A stretch of 64,000 nucleotides of DNA, from positions 26,274,361-26,338,360 of the forward strand of contig JAAONU010000003.1 of the NCBI GenBank assembly GCA_012932295.1. The letters run 5' to 3'. Positions 59,801-64,000 of this stretch are shown piece by piece. Position numbers and translations under genes: made by a program. How positions within the stretch are numbered: the stretch's first letter is position 1; each line of letters opens with the position of its first letter. This stretch comes from Cyclina sinensis (Eukaryota > Mollusca > Bivalvia > Venerida > Veneridae). The notes below the pieces were generated by a model. It did not search any database and was not told where the DNA came from. It saw only the letters and a list, made by a program, of their open reading frames with translations.

Positions 59801-62800
59801 ATAGATAATCATTTATCTGTTATCTTTTATTATACAGGAATTGGAGTTTGGTGGGTACATGATACAGCAGAATGTTGGAGGTCATCCAGTGGCAGTGTTC
59901 CGGTTCCCACCCAGGACAAAATTTGCTGCAGAATCCACAATTACTGTTTGGTCTGGTTCCCAGGATCCTATAGAGCACCAGCCACCGAAAGACTTTGTAT
60001 GGAAAGAACAACAAAAATGGGGAACTGGCCCAGAATGCACTACCATACTGTGTAAACCAAATGGACAGGTGAGATGGTTAGCTGCTTAGGGAGACATCTA
60101 ATTTTTTTGTTCTTAAGATTTGTAAATTAGCCATGCTACCATAAAATTGTGGCAGTATTGAACTGGTTCAGTTCTAGATATTGGGAGCTAGCTTTTGAAT
60201 TTTATTTGTTTACATGTTTGAAGTCTCGGGGTTTACGAAACTCTGTTTGAGCCAGAATTTTTATTCCAAGAGAATTTGAAGTTGTAAGCATCTTTCTTCA
60301 AAATGTTTTAAATTGTATATAAAAATCTTAACCTAATAAGGACATAACCTAACTTTTTACTTGACTGGAGAAGAAATTTTGAGAAATGTGTATGAGCTGT
60401 GTGGATTTAAAATATGGTTTGGATTTCCATTCCACTCCCTTTAAAAGTAGTTAAACAATTCTTCATTGTATTGACAGGCCATAGCATGGATGACTGCTGC
60501 TCACAGATTTACCAAAAATCCTTATGAAGAAAGTACCACTAGTTCACCAGCTGACCAGGTTCCAAGTAAGTTAACTCTTACAAACAGAAAGATGCAGTAA
60601 TCAGAAAAAAATCGATTCCATGTGAAGTTCATATTAATTGCTAGCTGGACCAATATTATGGTAGCCTAGACTTCAGAGCGGAAGAATCAGTTCCCTGATG
60701 CTCTTGTCACAGGTTGAATATATACTAATCAAAGCAATGGTGCAATTGTCTATAACAACTCATAGTAACAAGTACTTTGTTTTATTTGCTATCTCAGCAA
60801 TTAATGTTAAATCCTTATTTCCTGTTTATTTCACATTGATGGCGTAGTCAGTTGTGCTGCATTTTATATAATCTACATAGAACCTCAGAACCTTTTGTTT
60901 TACATTTAAATCAGTACTCACATTGTAAGGATCATTCGTGAAAGAACTGCATCAGTTTTATCTAACAGAATTTGAATATTTGGTAAGCATTGTAACAAAT
61001 ACTGTAATAGATAATGATTAAATTTTGCCTTGAATTTAAACTTTGTCATCTGCTCCAAATTATTTTTATGCTCCCCGAAGGGCGACCATATAGTTGCCAC
61101 TTTGTCCGTCCGTCCGTCCGTCCCGTCCCATCCCGTCCATCTGTCATAATTTTGTCCAGAGCATAACTTGAAAACCCCTGGATATAATTTGTTTAAACTG
61201 CACACAGTGGTAGAGGGCATTGATGCGGAGTGCAGTGCCAAAGAACCATAACTCTATTTTGCCCTGTTTTTGAATTATCTCCCATTTTAGAAAAATATTG
61301 TCCGCACCATATCCTGAAAACCCTTGGACATAATTTGTTTAAACTGCACAAAGTGGTAGAGGGCATTGACGCACAGTGCCTGTGCTAAAGAACCATACTC
61401 TATTTTGCCCTGTTTTTGAATTATCTCCCATTATTGAAAAATTTTGTCCAGAGCATAACCTGAAAACCCTTGGACATAATTTGTTTAAACTGCACACAGT
61501 TGTAGAGGGCATTGACGTGGAGTGCAGTGCCAAAGAACCATAACTCTATTTTGCCCCGTTTTTGAATAATCTCCCATTTTAGAAAAATCTTGTCCAGAGC
61601 ATAACCTGAAAACCCTTGGACATAATTTGTTTAAACTGCACACAGTGGTAGAGGGCATTGAGGCGACGTGCAGTGCCAAAGAACCATAACTCTATTTTGC
61701 CCCATTTTTGAATTATCTCCCATTTTAGAAAAATCTTGTCCGGTGCATAACCTGAAAACCCTTGGAGATAATTATGCTCCCCAAAGGGCGAGCATACAGT
61801 TGCCACCACGTCCATCCGTCCCGTCCGTTCGTCCATCATAATTTTGTCTGGAGCATAACACAAAAACTATGAGAGGTATCAAGACCAAACTTCATAGGTA
61901 GTTAGATCTCATTAAGGGGCAGTGCAGTGCAAAAGAACCATAACTCTTGCTGTATTAATTTTTGAGTTATTGACCTTTGAAATTTCTCATACTTATTTTT
62001 TGTCAGGGGCATATCTCACAAAGTATAAGAGTTATCAACTTGAAACTTTATAAGTAGATAGATCTCATTAAGAGCAGTGCAGTGCACAAGAACCATGACT
62101 CTTGCTTTATTAATTTTTTAGTTATTGACCTTTGAAATTTCTCATACTTATTTTTTGTCGGGGGCATATCTCACAAAGTATAAGAGTTATCAACTTGAAA
62201 CTTTATAAGCAGATAGATCTCATTAAGAGCAGTGCAGTGCACAAGAACCATGACTCTTGCTTTATTATTTTTTTAGTTATTGCCCTTTAAAATTTCTCAT
62301 ACTTATTTTTTTGTCCAGGACATATCTCACAAAGTATAAGAGATATTAACATGAAACTTTATTGGTAGATAGATCTCTATGAGTAGAAGTGCAGCGTGCA
62401 AGAACTGTAACTCTATTTTGCCTAATTTAGGAGTTATTGCCCTTCGTTATTTTTCATACTTAAAAAAAAAACGTATTAAACAATAGCCCTTTTGGAATTG
62501 GCATTTATTCGGGGAGTATCCATTGGTTCTACCGATTTCTTGTTTGTCTTGCAAACAGTGCAGATCATGATTGGCCTGCAAATTGAGATAGTCAGGTCAC
62601 GGTCTCTGTGATTTCTTTGATATGCATATGGCATAAACAATGAAACTGTTTTGATTACGTTTTTCAGTTCCTGATACTGGTGCACCAGTAAGAACTCAGG
62701 ATGAGGTGTTAACTGAGATGAATGTGAACCTGAATGAACCTAAACCTGAACCAGTCTATCTTAGAAGGTTAACCTTTAACCTTTAAATTGTCATGTACAC

Positions 62801-63998
62801 TCCATGATTTACGTCTGAAGTTGAAATTGTTTTAATATGAGAATAACACATTTTAATGGCTCAAACTTTCCCAGTTGTTTTGTGTAACATATATTTATGA
62901 TTTTAAAGTTGACAAGATTTTATTACAATCTCTACAATAGAAGTCAGATGTAAATAATTAGTTAATTGATAGACATTAAACAGGTCTAAGTTGTGACCCC
63001 TTTTCATTGTGTATATTTATGAGAGTTTGTTTTAAGTTTTTTAGTTATACTGGCTTTTTATGTATTAAATATATATTTGTTATATGTGTTTTTCAAATTT
63101 TGACATAAATGACATAAATGAAACCAGAATTAATGTTATTCCTTGATCATACAGAGAGAAGCAGACCCCACCTTCACTGAGTCCTCAGAAACACCCACAT
63201 GGTACAAGTCCTGGTAAAGAGACCCACCCTCATACTGGTCAGCCACGCCCATTTACCTATGGCAATGATAACAGCAGTGTCAACCGACAGTCCAGGGTAC
63301 AGTCCACCAGGCCAGATCCTATTCCAGGTATAGTTAGACATCAGATAAGAAATCACCCTGAAATTTCTTCATAGATACCAATTAGTTCAAATACAATAGG
63401 AACAAAATTATGGTGAATTACAAAAAAAAACTTTCAGCAATCTTTCAAACACTTTTTGCTTGAAACAAATGATGTGACACAACAACAAAAAGGAGATTTT
63501 GTAAAAATGAATATCAGGTTTGTTGCAGATTTAAAGAATTGCATTTTCACTGTACTACCATACTGTTGTAATCTGTCTTGATTTATTGGATACAGATTCA
63601 TCTTATCTTGGTTTTTAATTGAATTTATTTTTTTGACAATTTATACAACATAGCTTTAATATAATAGGTCAACCTTATGCAGGAGGGTCAGCAACTAGAA
63701 TAGGAAGTGCACCTCTCAGAAAATACAAGACTACAGCTGGAACTTGTAACATTAGAGGAAGTGGAGCAATAGCCAATCGCAGTGTACGTTACATTTTTCA
63801 ATTTTCAACCAATGAAGTATTGTAATATATAGATGGATTTTGTTTATGATTATTTTTTAACTGTTAGTTGCTACTGCTACAAACATCATAAGAGGAATCT
63901 CTAACTAAGTGTAGGTTGGTGTTTCATAATTTGTATGTATTAACAAAATTAAATTGTTCTGGCAGGGCACAGCCATGCGACCAATTTATTCTTATTAA
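20776..63998 (+). CDS. LMNTD1: LMNTD1-like intermediate-filament protein with full rod and lamin tail domain (whole gene, 20-21 exons)
   Basis: The spliced model (exons listed below, disputed exon 3 left out) is 3552 nt: 1183 residues plus TAA at 63996-63998, with every junction in phase. Residues 1-30 form a basic start. Residues 31-292 are a Ser/Thr/Pro-rich head. The rod spans about 300-651: coil 1A opens with LNDRFSTYIQKVR, and the stretch to the terminal LKAEIEAMKILLEEEE is about 352 residues, the nuclear-lamin/protostome length. Residues 654-912 are a disordered linker. Residues 913-1030 are the LTD Ig fold. Residues 1031-1183 form a disordered tail ending RPIYSY, with no CaaX. I judge the LTD (block around FVWKEQQKWG..CTTILCKPNGQAIAW) closest to LMNTD1. 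An alternative label is cytoplasmic intermediate filament with lamin tail or lamin-like protein. Likely a parallel coiled-coil dimer; cellular location is not determined by sequence. Confidence 0.82.
20792..23840. other. Intron 1 of the LMNTD1-like gene
   Basis: AT-rich. 21530-21590 ends 'gaaataaactgatactgatactg', resembling a retroelement 3' end. 22320-22660 is a diverged relative of the repeat at 61075-62525 (shared 'agaaccataactctgcc' and 'gtgcactg' phrases). No further exon recognised. Confidence 0.4.
23841..23913 (+). CDS. LMNTD1: LMNTD1-like exon 2 (basic N-terminal segment)
   Basis: Acceptor ttttatatacag, donor AAG|GTGACA, 73 bp. Encodes a Lys-rich segment (residues 7-29, KVKAKLKQLIKSHKKKVKES and onward) and ends with AG of an Arg codon. 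The KSHKKKVK cluster could act as a nuclear-localisation or phosphoinositide-binding patch; that is inference. In phase with exon 4 and with the 5' side of exon 3. Confidence 0.55.
23914..24808. other. Intron 2 of the LMNTD1-like gene
   Basis: At 24334-24640 both strands are open for about 90 codons. The duplicated 'cccagg..gacag' phrases and the absence of splice signals or any known domain suggest chance or an old repeat. Confidence 0.35.
24809..24995 (+). pseudogene. LMNTD1: Disputed exon 3: basic cassette with an apparent 1-base frameshift
   Basis: Strong acceptor (ccattacttcttcag) and donor (CAAG|GTACTG), 187 bp. Entered in phase from exon 2 it reads R-GPSDGQVPVSLVVPTTSKKKPEK and stops at a TGA near 24911. 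The frame that leaves the exon in phase to exon 4 (…NTPVKKPSKKGKSR) is open back to about 24847. The length is one base over a multiple of three, so a single indel between about 24847 and 24911 (for example in the A-run at 24861-24865) would reconcile the two. It could be a sequencing/assembly error, a real disabling change, or a poison exon giving a product of about 63 residues. The 1183-residue model skips it. Confidence 0.5.
25048..25235 (+). mobile_element. Possible LINE RT remnant with an imperfect 21-bp duplication
   Basis: 'gtaggtgctatgccttgct' occurs twice (about 25049 and 25070). The following frame reads LEWLPEFKYNLRLFKLVKVA and later IAPDYF, resembling the LxWLP...K...APxYL block of CR1-type reverse transcriptases. 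Short and tentative. Confidence 0.3.
29545..29570 (+). other. Candidate micro-exon or alternative start exon
   Basis: Acceptor-like 'ggttgcttacag', 26 bp, donor CCAG|GTATGT (strong). Contains ATG GAG TTT CCA TCA TCC AG, ending in phase 2 as required by exon 4 (…SR then FSEGR). It could start an isoform if a promoter lies just upstream. Small size makes chance likely. Confidence 0.22.
30030..30200 (-). mobile_element. SINE family A, copy 2 (body only)
   Basis: Aligns by eye with 59512-59690: 'gggatagtgcaaga.acaaa', 'atggttct...atgctcagtgtata', 'caatacatgggacct.ggttt' and 'tctgaaagacaattag'. The tRNA-like head is missing, so this is a truncated copy. Confidence 0.6.
30408..30478. repeat. 15-bp perfect inverted repeat with an extra partial arm
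   Basis: ACCCCTCCAAACTGG (30424-30438) and CCAGTTTGGAGGGGT (30464-30478) are exact reverse complements around a 25-base loop. A related arm 'aacccctccaaaccgg' lies at about 30408. Probably the end of a DNA transposon or MITE; a chance open frame crosses it. Confidence 0.7.
31061..31133 (-). mobile_element. tRNA-derived sequence (SINE head or tRNA pseudogene)
   Basis: On the minus strand: box A-like TGGCGCAGTGGTGTAGA and box B GGGTTCGAATCC at normal spacing, with acceptor-like GCTCT. The anticodon stem does not fold convincingly and the acceptor ends do not pair fully, so I do not call a working tRNA. Confidence 0.5.
32251..32537 (-). mobile_element. V-SINE (RUDI-like), complete with target-site duplication
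   Basis: Minus-strand head GCCCGCCCGCTTAGCTCAGT with box A (TAGCTCAGTAGGTAGAGCA) and box B (GGTTCGACCCC) looks tRNA-derived (anticodon-loop position reads AGT). The conserved body includes 'ctccgcaagtgactgac' and 'ggcggtcagtcca..ctaacaggttttcctgga' (plus-strand reading). It ends in 'ggcgttaaaccccaataaac' on the minus strand. Exact 8-bp duplications TAGGTTTT flank it at 32243-32250 and 32538-32545. The name RUDI is from memory of the molluscan family, not a search. Confidence 0.75.
33090..33870. mobile_element. Tandem-cored dispersed element with hairpin end
   Basis: Diverged units keyed by 'aaaaccttgttaacac', 'aggccacattttc..ccaaatgt.atgaaa', 'cagaatgattgtcttgatgatatctagg' and 'atatgtgtcatc', spaced about 120-140 bp. 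It ends 'atcaggtgggatatagggccatcatggccttcttgtttt', the same terminal hairpin motif as at 12880 and 54945. Confidence 0.6.
35150..35555. repeat. Dispersed MITE-like repeat
   Basis: Starts 'ctgctacaaagtagcggtgaca' (CTAC...GTAG hairpin), has a 'ctgtctgtctgtccgtcc' block and a 'gagttacggccctt' block, and ends near 'gtgatcactgatcgctcttgt'. Similar in plan to other non-coding elements here; no coding capacity. Confidence 0.45.
36770..37050. repeat. Five-copy 60-bp tandem repeat
   Basis: Units start GGTTTGTACTCTGAGACTTA at 36770, 36821, 36881, 36941 and 37001. The first unit is 51 bp (lacks 9 bp); the rest are 60 bp. Copies are almost identical (one g/a change; the last unit has two or three changes), which implies recent expansion and probable length polymorphism. 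Confidence 0.93.
37711..37874. repeat. 82-bp tandem duplication
   Basis: 'tcttgcagaaagttacagaa' begins two near-identical 82-bp units at 37711 and 37793, differing at about three positions. Each unit begins with an acceptor-like ttcttgcag; neither is followed by a recognised exon. Confidence 0.9.
38611..38675 (+). other. Candidate alternative first exon (basic)
   Basis: ATG at 38611 (a second ATG at 38629 has the better context, acaATGg) opens a frame rich in Lys/Arg (…ARKTVSKQRKTV) that ends AG|GTAAAT in phase 2, as exon 4 needs. It lies 1.4 kb upstream of exon 4. Plausible but short; RNA evidence would decide. Confidence 0.25.
38824..38866. repeat. A43 homopolymer
   Basis: Uninterrupted run of 43 A within intron 3. 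It may be the tail of a retroposed copy or an assembly-sensitive homopolymer; nothing recognisable precedes it. Confidence 0.9.
40124..40275 (+). CDS. LMNTD1: LMNTD1-like exon 4 (head)
   Basis: Acceptor ttttcttatcttgcag, donor AAAAG|GTAGAG, 152 bp. Residues 31-80, acidic and Ser-rich (begins FSEGREADEQVLRSPSRLGY). The first base completes an Arg codon from the preceding phase-2 exon; the last base begins an Asp codon. All candidate 5' exons feed this acceptor. Confidence 0.8.
40732..41545 (+). CDS. LMNTD1: LMNTD1-like exon 5 (head and coil 1A)
   Basis: Acceptor gttttcatttttcag, donor TTGAG|GTAATA, 814 bp, residues 82-351. The first 210 or so codons encode a disordered Ser/Thr/Pro head with repeated SP sites (SPTR, SPGK, SPER, SPIM, SPMS), candidate proline-directed kinase sites. 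At about 293 the rod starts: EKEDLQMLNDRFSTYIQKVR, the intermediate-filament helix-initiation motif, continuing through coil 1A into 1B. Confidence 0.93.
41965..42054 (+). CDS. LMNTD1: LMNTD1-like exon 6 (coil 1B)
   Basis: Acceptor ttttattttcag, donor GCAG|GTAGGT, 90 bp; phase 2 in and out with split Arg codons. Coiled-coil residues 353-381 (QELNAVSREKSNYQLQCEKY and onward). Confidence 0.9.
42669..42854 (+). CDS. LMNTD1: LMNTD1-like exon 7 (coil 1B)
   Basis: Acceptor tgttattttcag, donor GAAG|GTGTGT, 186 bp, phase 2 in and out. Coiled-coil residues about 383-443 with heptad leucines (LMDDINQLQHKNSDLETEL). Confidence 0.92.
43197..43476 (+). CDS. LMNTD1: LMNTD1-like exon 8 (coil 1B, linker L12, start of coil 2)
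   Basis: Acceptor ccctacttaaag, donor GAAAT|GTGAGT, 280 bp, residues 445-537, ending in phase 0. The helix break around KNDIAIPEVLKQVREQAEHE sits where lamins have linker L12 and the start of coil 2 (position about 215-220 of the rod), which fixes coil 1B at the long, lamin-type size. Confidence 0.93.
43965..44090 (+). CDS. LMNTD1: LMNTD1-like exon 9 (coil 2, exactly 42 codons)
   Basis: Acceptor tttttatggcag, donor GGGGCAG|GTTAGT, 126 bp, phase 0 at both ends. Encodes residues 538-579, exactly six heptads (…ERLSSEKSQLQGQIGELNAK…), so its loss would keep both reading frame and heptad register. Confidence 0.92.
44446..44666 (+). CDS. LMNTD1: LMNTD1-like exon 10 (end of coil 2)
   Basis: Acceptor tgtattcag, donor GAGAAG|GTTAGT, 221 bp, residues 580-652 plus a split Arg. 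It ends the rod with VPLKAEIEAMKILLEEEERR, aligned with the usual helix-termination motif (…EIxxYRKLLEGEE) but degenerate: Ala-Met replaces the aromatic-Arg pair and Glu replaces the Gly. Confidence 0.93.
44667..48100. other. Intron between rod and linker exons
   Basis: AT-rich. No further exon recognised; an open frame at 46909-47172 lacks splice partners or a domain. The 3' part (about 47600-48100) would be promoter sequence if the candidate internal first exon at 48101 is real. Confidence 0.4.
48101..48234 (+). CDS. LMNTD1: Candidate internal first exon of a rod-less LMNTD1-like isoform
   Basis: ATG in good context (caaaATGa) opens 44 codons plus AG, then donor AAG|GTAATT. Phase 2 fits exon 11 (Arg, then LQLPV). 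The product is basic and looks protein-like (MKIRQPTLLMYSDNLKFIKK and onward, later LRRKLCPEDE). No acceptor precedes it (purine-rich), so it would be a true first exon with its own promoter. The isoform would be about 575 residues: linker, LTD and tail without the rod, closer to vertebrate LMNTD1. Supported by frame, donor and phase only. Confidence 0.45.
48560..48715 (-). mobile_element. SINE family B, copy 2
   Basis: tRNA-derived head at the right (minus-strand CTGGAGGAGCAGTGGTCAAG, box B GGTCTGAATCCC; anticodon-arm palindrome ggattgggaatcc). Body blocks are shared with 9777-9952. Sits in the intron just upstream of exon 11. Confidence 0.6.
48979..49235 (+). CDS. LMNTD1: LMNTD1-like exon 11 (disordered linker)
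   Basis: Acceptor gtttattttgcag, donor ACAAG|GTAAAA, 257 bp, residues 654-738. Low-complexity Pro/Thr/Gln/Ser/Tyr sequence (QPQTYTTGVPLTLPAVSAPI and onward). Its acceptor would be shared by the full-length and the candidate rod-less transcripts. Confidence 0.9.
49498..49971. mobile_element. 474-bp MITE with TTAA ends and 23-bp terminal inverted repeats
   Basis: Left end TTAAAGGGATATACAGGCAA and right end (reverse complement) TTAAAGGGATACACAGGCAA match at 21 of 23 positions. TTAA at both outer edges suggests a TTAA target duplication, as in piggyBac-type elements. The interior is non-coding and somewhat GC-richer. Lies in the intron between exons 11 and 12. Confidence 0.85.
50115..50249 (+). 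CDS. LMNTD1: LMNTD1-like exon 12 (linker)
   Basis: Acceptor gttcttttcag, donor ACCAG|GTTTGT, 135 bp, phase 1 in and out. Residues 740-783, Ser/Thr/Pro-rich with TPPRNSPRAVGPISRAKSAP, candidate phosphorylation sites in a basic context. Confidence 0.88.
50250..51176. other. Intron, nothing recognised
   Basis: AT-rich intronic sequence with no repeat or exon that I can support. Confidence 0.4.
51177..51357 (+). CDS. LMNTD1: LMNTD1-like exon 13 (linker)
   Basis: Acceptor cattgattttacag, donor AATG|GTAAAT, 181 bp, residues 785-843. Contains a more ordered stretch (KDYFDEMFRDLTRETLYTQT) followed by basic Pro/Ser sequence. YTQT at 817-820 resembles a dynein light chain LC8 motif. Confidence 0.88.
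51682..51885 (+). CDS. LMNTD1: LMNTD1-like exon 14 (linker, polyQ)
   Basis: Acceptor gatctttatag (weak pyrimidine tract, but the phase fits), donor TCCAG|GTGAGA, 204 bp, residues 845-911. Starts YETYAQQQQQQFAQQRALTP, a short Gln run encoded by mixed CAG/CAA, then a Pro/Glu-rich segment. The last disordered exon before the LTD. Confidence 0.82.
53520..54980. mobile_element. Composite tandem-cored repeat with hairpin end
   Basis: Outer parts (53560-53700, 54690-54980) resemble the 33090-33870 family. The centre has four to five units of about 130-165 bp keyed by 'aaaattggcaaatttagccttgtccactct' and 'caccaaacttgctga.aatgtt'. It ends 'gtgagggatacaggaccatcttggccctcttgttttt'. Short open frames inside are repeat artefacts. 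Confidence 0.6.
55080..55900. mobile_element. Diverged copy of the 11897-12912 element
   Basis: Shares 'gatgaaacttggcaggat..gttccttgcat.aagctct', 'aaaaatcttgtctaaaaca.caagg', 'gatttgatgtgtagcattgtc..gtggacc' and 'ttgttcaaatcatg' with the 11897-12912 copy in the same order, at lower identity. Confidence 0.6.
56800..57185. repeat. Diverged copy of the 8872-9740 type repeat
   Basis: Contains 'ccaaggtcaagttcacag', 'gatcaataacttagaacaactga', 'agtagaagacctctactgatttta' and 'ccaaggtcaaggttacagtgacctt', the same building blocks as 8872-9740. Confidence 0.45.
58500..58575 (+). CDS. LMNTD1: LMNTD1-like exon 15 (LTD, first strands)
   Basis: Acceptor ggttttgttggcag, donor AGCAG|GTTTGT, 76 bp. Residues 913-937, AVGDIKILEVNQEGKFIRLF and onward: the first beta strands of the lamin-tail Ig fold. 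Ends in phase 0. Confidence 0.93.
58576..59837. other. Intron within the LTD
   Basis: AT-rich, containing the SINE copy at 59512-59768. Otherwise nothing recognised. Confidence 0.45.
59512..59768 (-). mobile_element. SINE family A, copy 3 (with tRNA-like head)
   Basis: The most complete copy. Minus-strand head GGAGCGGATCAGTGGTCCAG with box A and box B-like GAGATCAATTCCC at the right end. The body is shared with 6356-6533 and 30030-30200 and ends at 'gggcaaccgatacc' (minus strand). Lies 70 bp before exon 16. Confidence 0.7.
59838..60068 (+). CDS. LMNTD1: LMNTD1-like exon 16 (LTD core)
   Basis: Acceptor cttttattatacag, donor GACAG|GTGAGA, 231 bp, phase 0 both ends, residues 938-1014. Encodes the LTD core: FGGYMIQQNVGGHPVAVFRF, a TITVWSGSQ strand, and FVWKEQQKWGTGPECTTILC. 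The order and spacing (W-x-x-Q/G, then C-T-x-L, then N-x-x-G) match lamin-tail domains. Confidence 0.96.
60069..60477. other. Intron within the LTD
   Basis: AT-rich intron with consensus ends (GTGAGA...TTGACAG); nothing else seen. Confidence 0.6.
60478..60565 (+). CDS. LMNTD1: LMNTD1-like exon 17 (LTD end)
   Basis: Acceptor ttgtattgacag, donor CCAA|GTAAGT, 88 bp, residues 1015-1043. Begins AIAWMTAAHRF, the last LTD strand following ...CKPNGQ of exon 16, then a Ser/Thr-rich spacer. Confidence 0.92.
60566..62667. other. Intron filled largely by a repeat
   Basis: 61075-62525 is the minisatellite-cored element listed separately. The remaining 60566-61070 and 62526-62667 show nothing recognisable. 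Confidence 0.5.
61075..62525. mobile_element. Nested minisatellite-cored element
   Basis: Begins 'ttatgctccccgaagggcgaccatat' plus a tccgtccgtccg run. About five units of roughly 146 bp follow, keyed by 'ttgtccagagcataacctgaaaacc' at about 61152, 61297, 61444, 61590 and 61736. A second start ('attatgctccccaaagggcgagcata') occurs at 61772, then three to four units of about 155-160 bp keyed by 'ggggcatatctcacaaagtataag'. It ends near 'ttcggggagtatcc' at 62510. Three near-identical minus-strand frames are artefacts of the repeats. Confidence 0.75.
62668..62767 (+). CDS. LMNTD1: LMNTD1-like exon 18 (C-terminal tail)
   Basis: Acceptor ttacgtttttcag, donor AGAAG|GTTAAC, 100 bp, residues 1045-1076. 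Disordered, acidic (TQDEVLTEMNVNLNEPKPEP). Confidence 0.82.
62768..63154. other. Intron, nothing recognised
   Basis: AT-rich intron between exons 18 and 19; 'acataaatgacataaatga' is a short internal duplication. Confidence 0.5.
63155..63327 (+). CDS. LMNTD1: LMNTD1-like exon 19 (C-terminal tail)
   Basis: Acceptor cttgatcatacag (a second acceptor two bases downstream would break phase), donor TTCCAG|GTATAG, 173 bp, residues 1078-1134. Pro/His/Ser-rich disordered sequence with SP sites (…PPSLSPQKHPHGTSPGKET…). Confidence 0.85.
63328..63667. other. Intron, nothing recognised
   Basis: AT-rich intron between exons 19 and 20 with no repeat or exon supported. Confidence 0.5.
63668..63783 (+). CDS. 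LMNTD1: LMNTD1-like exon 20 (C-terminal tail)
   Basis: Acceptor gctttaatataatag, donor CGCAGT|GTACGT, 116 bp, residues 1136-1173. Gly/Ser/Arg-rich with a basic LRKYKTTAGT stretch. Ends in phase 0. Confidence 0.82.
63966..63998 (+). CDS. LMNTD1: LMNTD1-like exon 21 (stop)
   Basis: Acceptor attgttctggcag, then GTAMRPIYSY and TAA at 63996-63998, two bases before the window edge. The C-terminus has no CaaX prenylation box. The 3' UTR and poly(A) site lie outside the window. Confidence 0.8.
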   Translation, partial: GTAMRPIYSY

Positions 63999-64000
63999 TG

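Noticed and set aside
61339..61863. Family of similar small minus-strand proteins
   Set aside because: They are the same frame in successive 146-bp tandem units of a non-coding element.

Overview
The window is AT-rich animal nuclear DNA with large intron-bearing genes and dense short repeats. The repeats point to a mollusc, most likely a bivalve: a tRNA-headed SINE whose body resembles the molluscan V-SINE/RUDI type, minisatellite-cored elements with hairpin ends like the bivalve Pearl/HINE class, and decayed CR1-like LINE ends with a Cys-Cys-His-Cys motif. This assignment is an inference from pattern recognition; no search was run. I find no bacterial, viral or CRISPR content.

Left edge (1-3144), minus strand: the first coding exon of a secreted laccase-type multicopper oxidase. 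A single 1.84-kb exon encodes the signal peptide and almost the whole three-domain enzyme. It ends at a perfect splice donor inside the last copper motif, so the gene continues beyond the left edge.

Middle left (3145-20640): apparently intergenic. It holds SINE copies, two decayed LINE 3' ends, two large minisatellite-cored elements, simple repeats and one unrecognised open frame near 13 kb.

Right two-thirds (20776-63998), plus strand: one intermediate-filament gene that can be assembled from ATG to stop. Twenty exons (21 with a disputed one) join with compatible phases into 1183 codons. The order is basic N-terminus, long disordered head, an alpha-helical rod of lamin-type length (about 352 residues), a Pro/Gln/Ser linker of about 260 residues, a lamin-tail (LTD) Ig fold and a disordered C-terminus without a CaaX box. 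The LTD is most like LMNTD1 (lamin tail domain containing 1). Unlike the short vertebrate LMNTD1 as I know it, this version keeps a complete rod. A candidate internal first exon at 48101-48234 would make a rod-less isoform. Several basic candidate 5' exons could feed the same acceptor at 40124, one of them (24809-24995) carrying an apparent one-base frameshift. Introns hold most of the repeats, including a 474-bp TTAA-flanked MITE and a V-SINE with an 8-bp target duplication.

The two genes have no evident functional link. The oxidase would act outside the cell (oxidative cross-linking, melanisation or periostracum/shell-matrix tanning in this family). The filament protein would act inside the cell as a coiled-coil dimer with an LTD.
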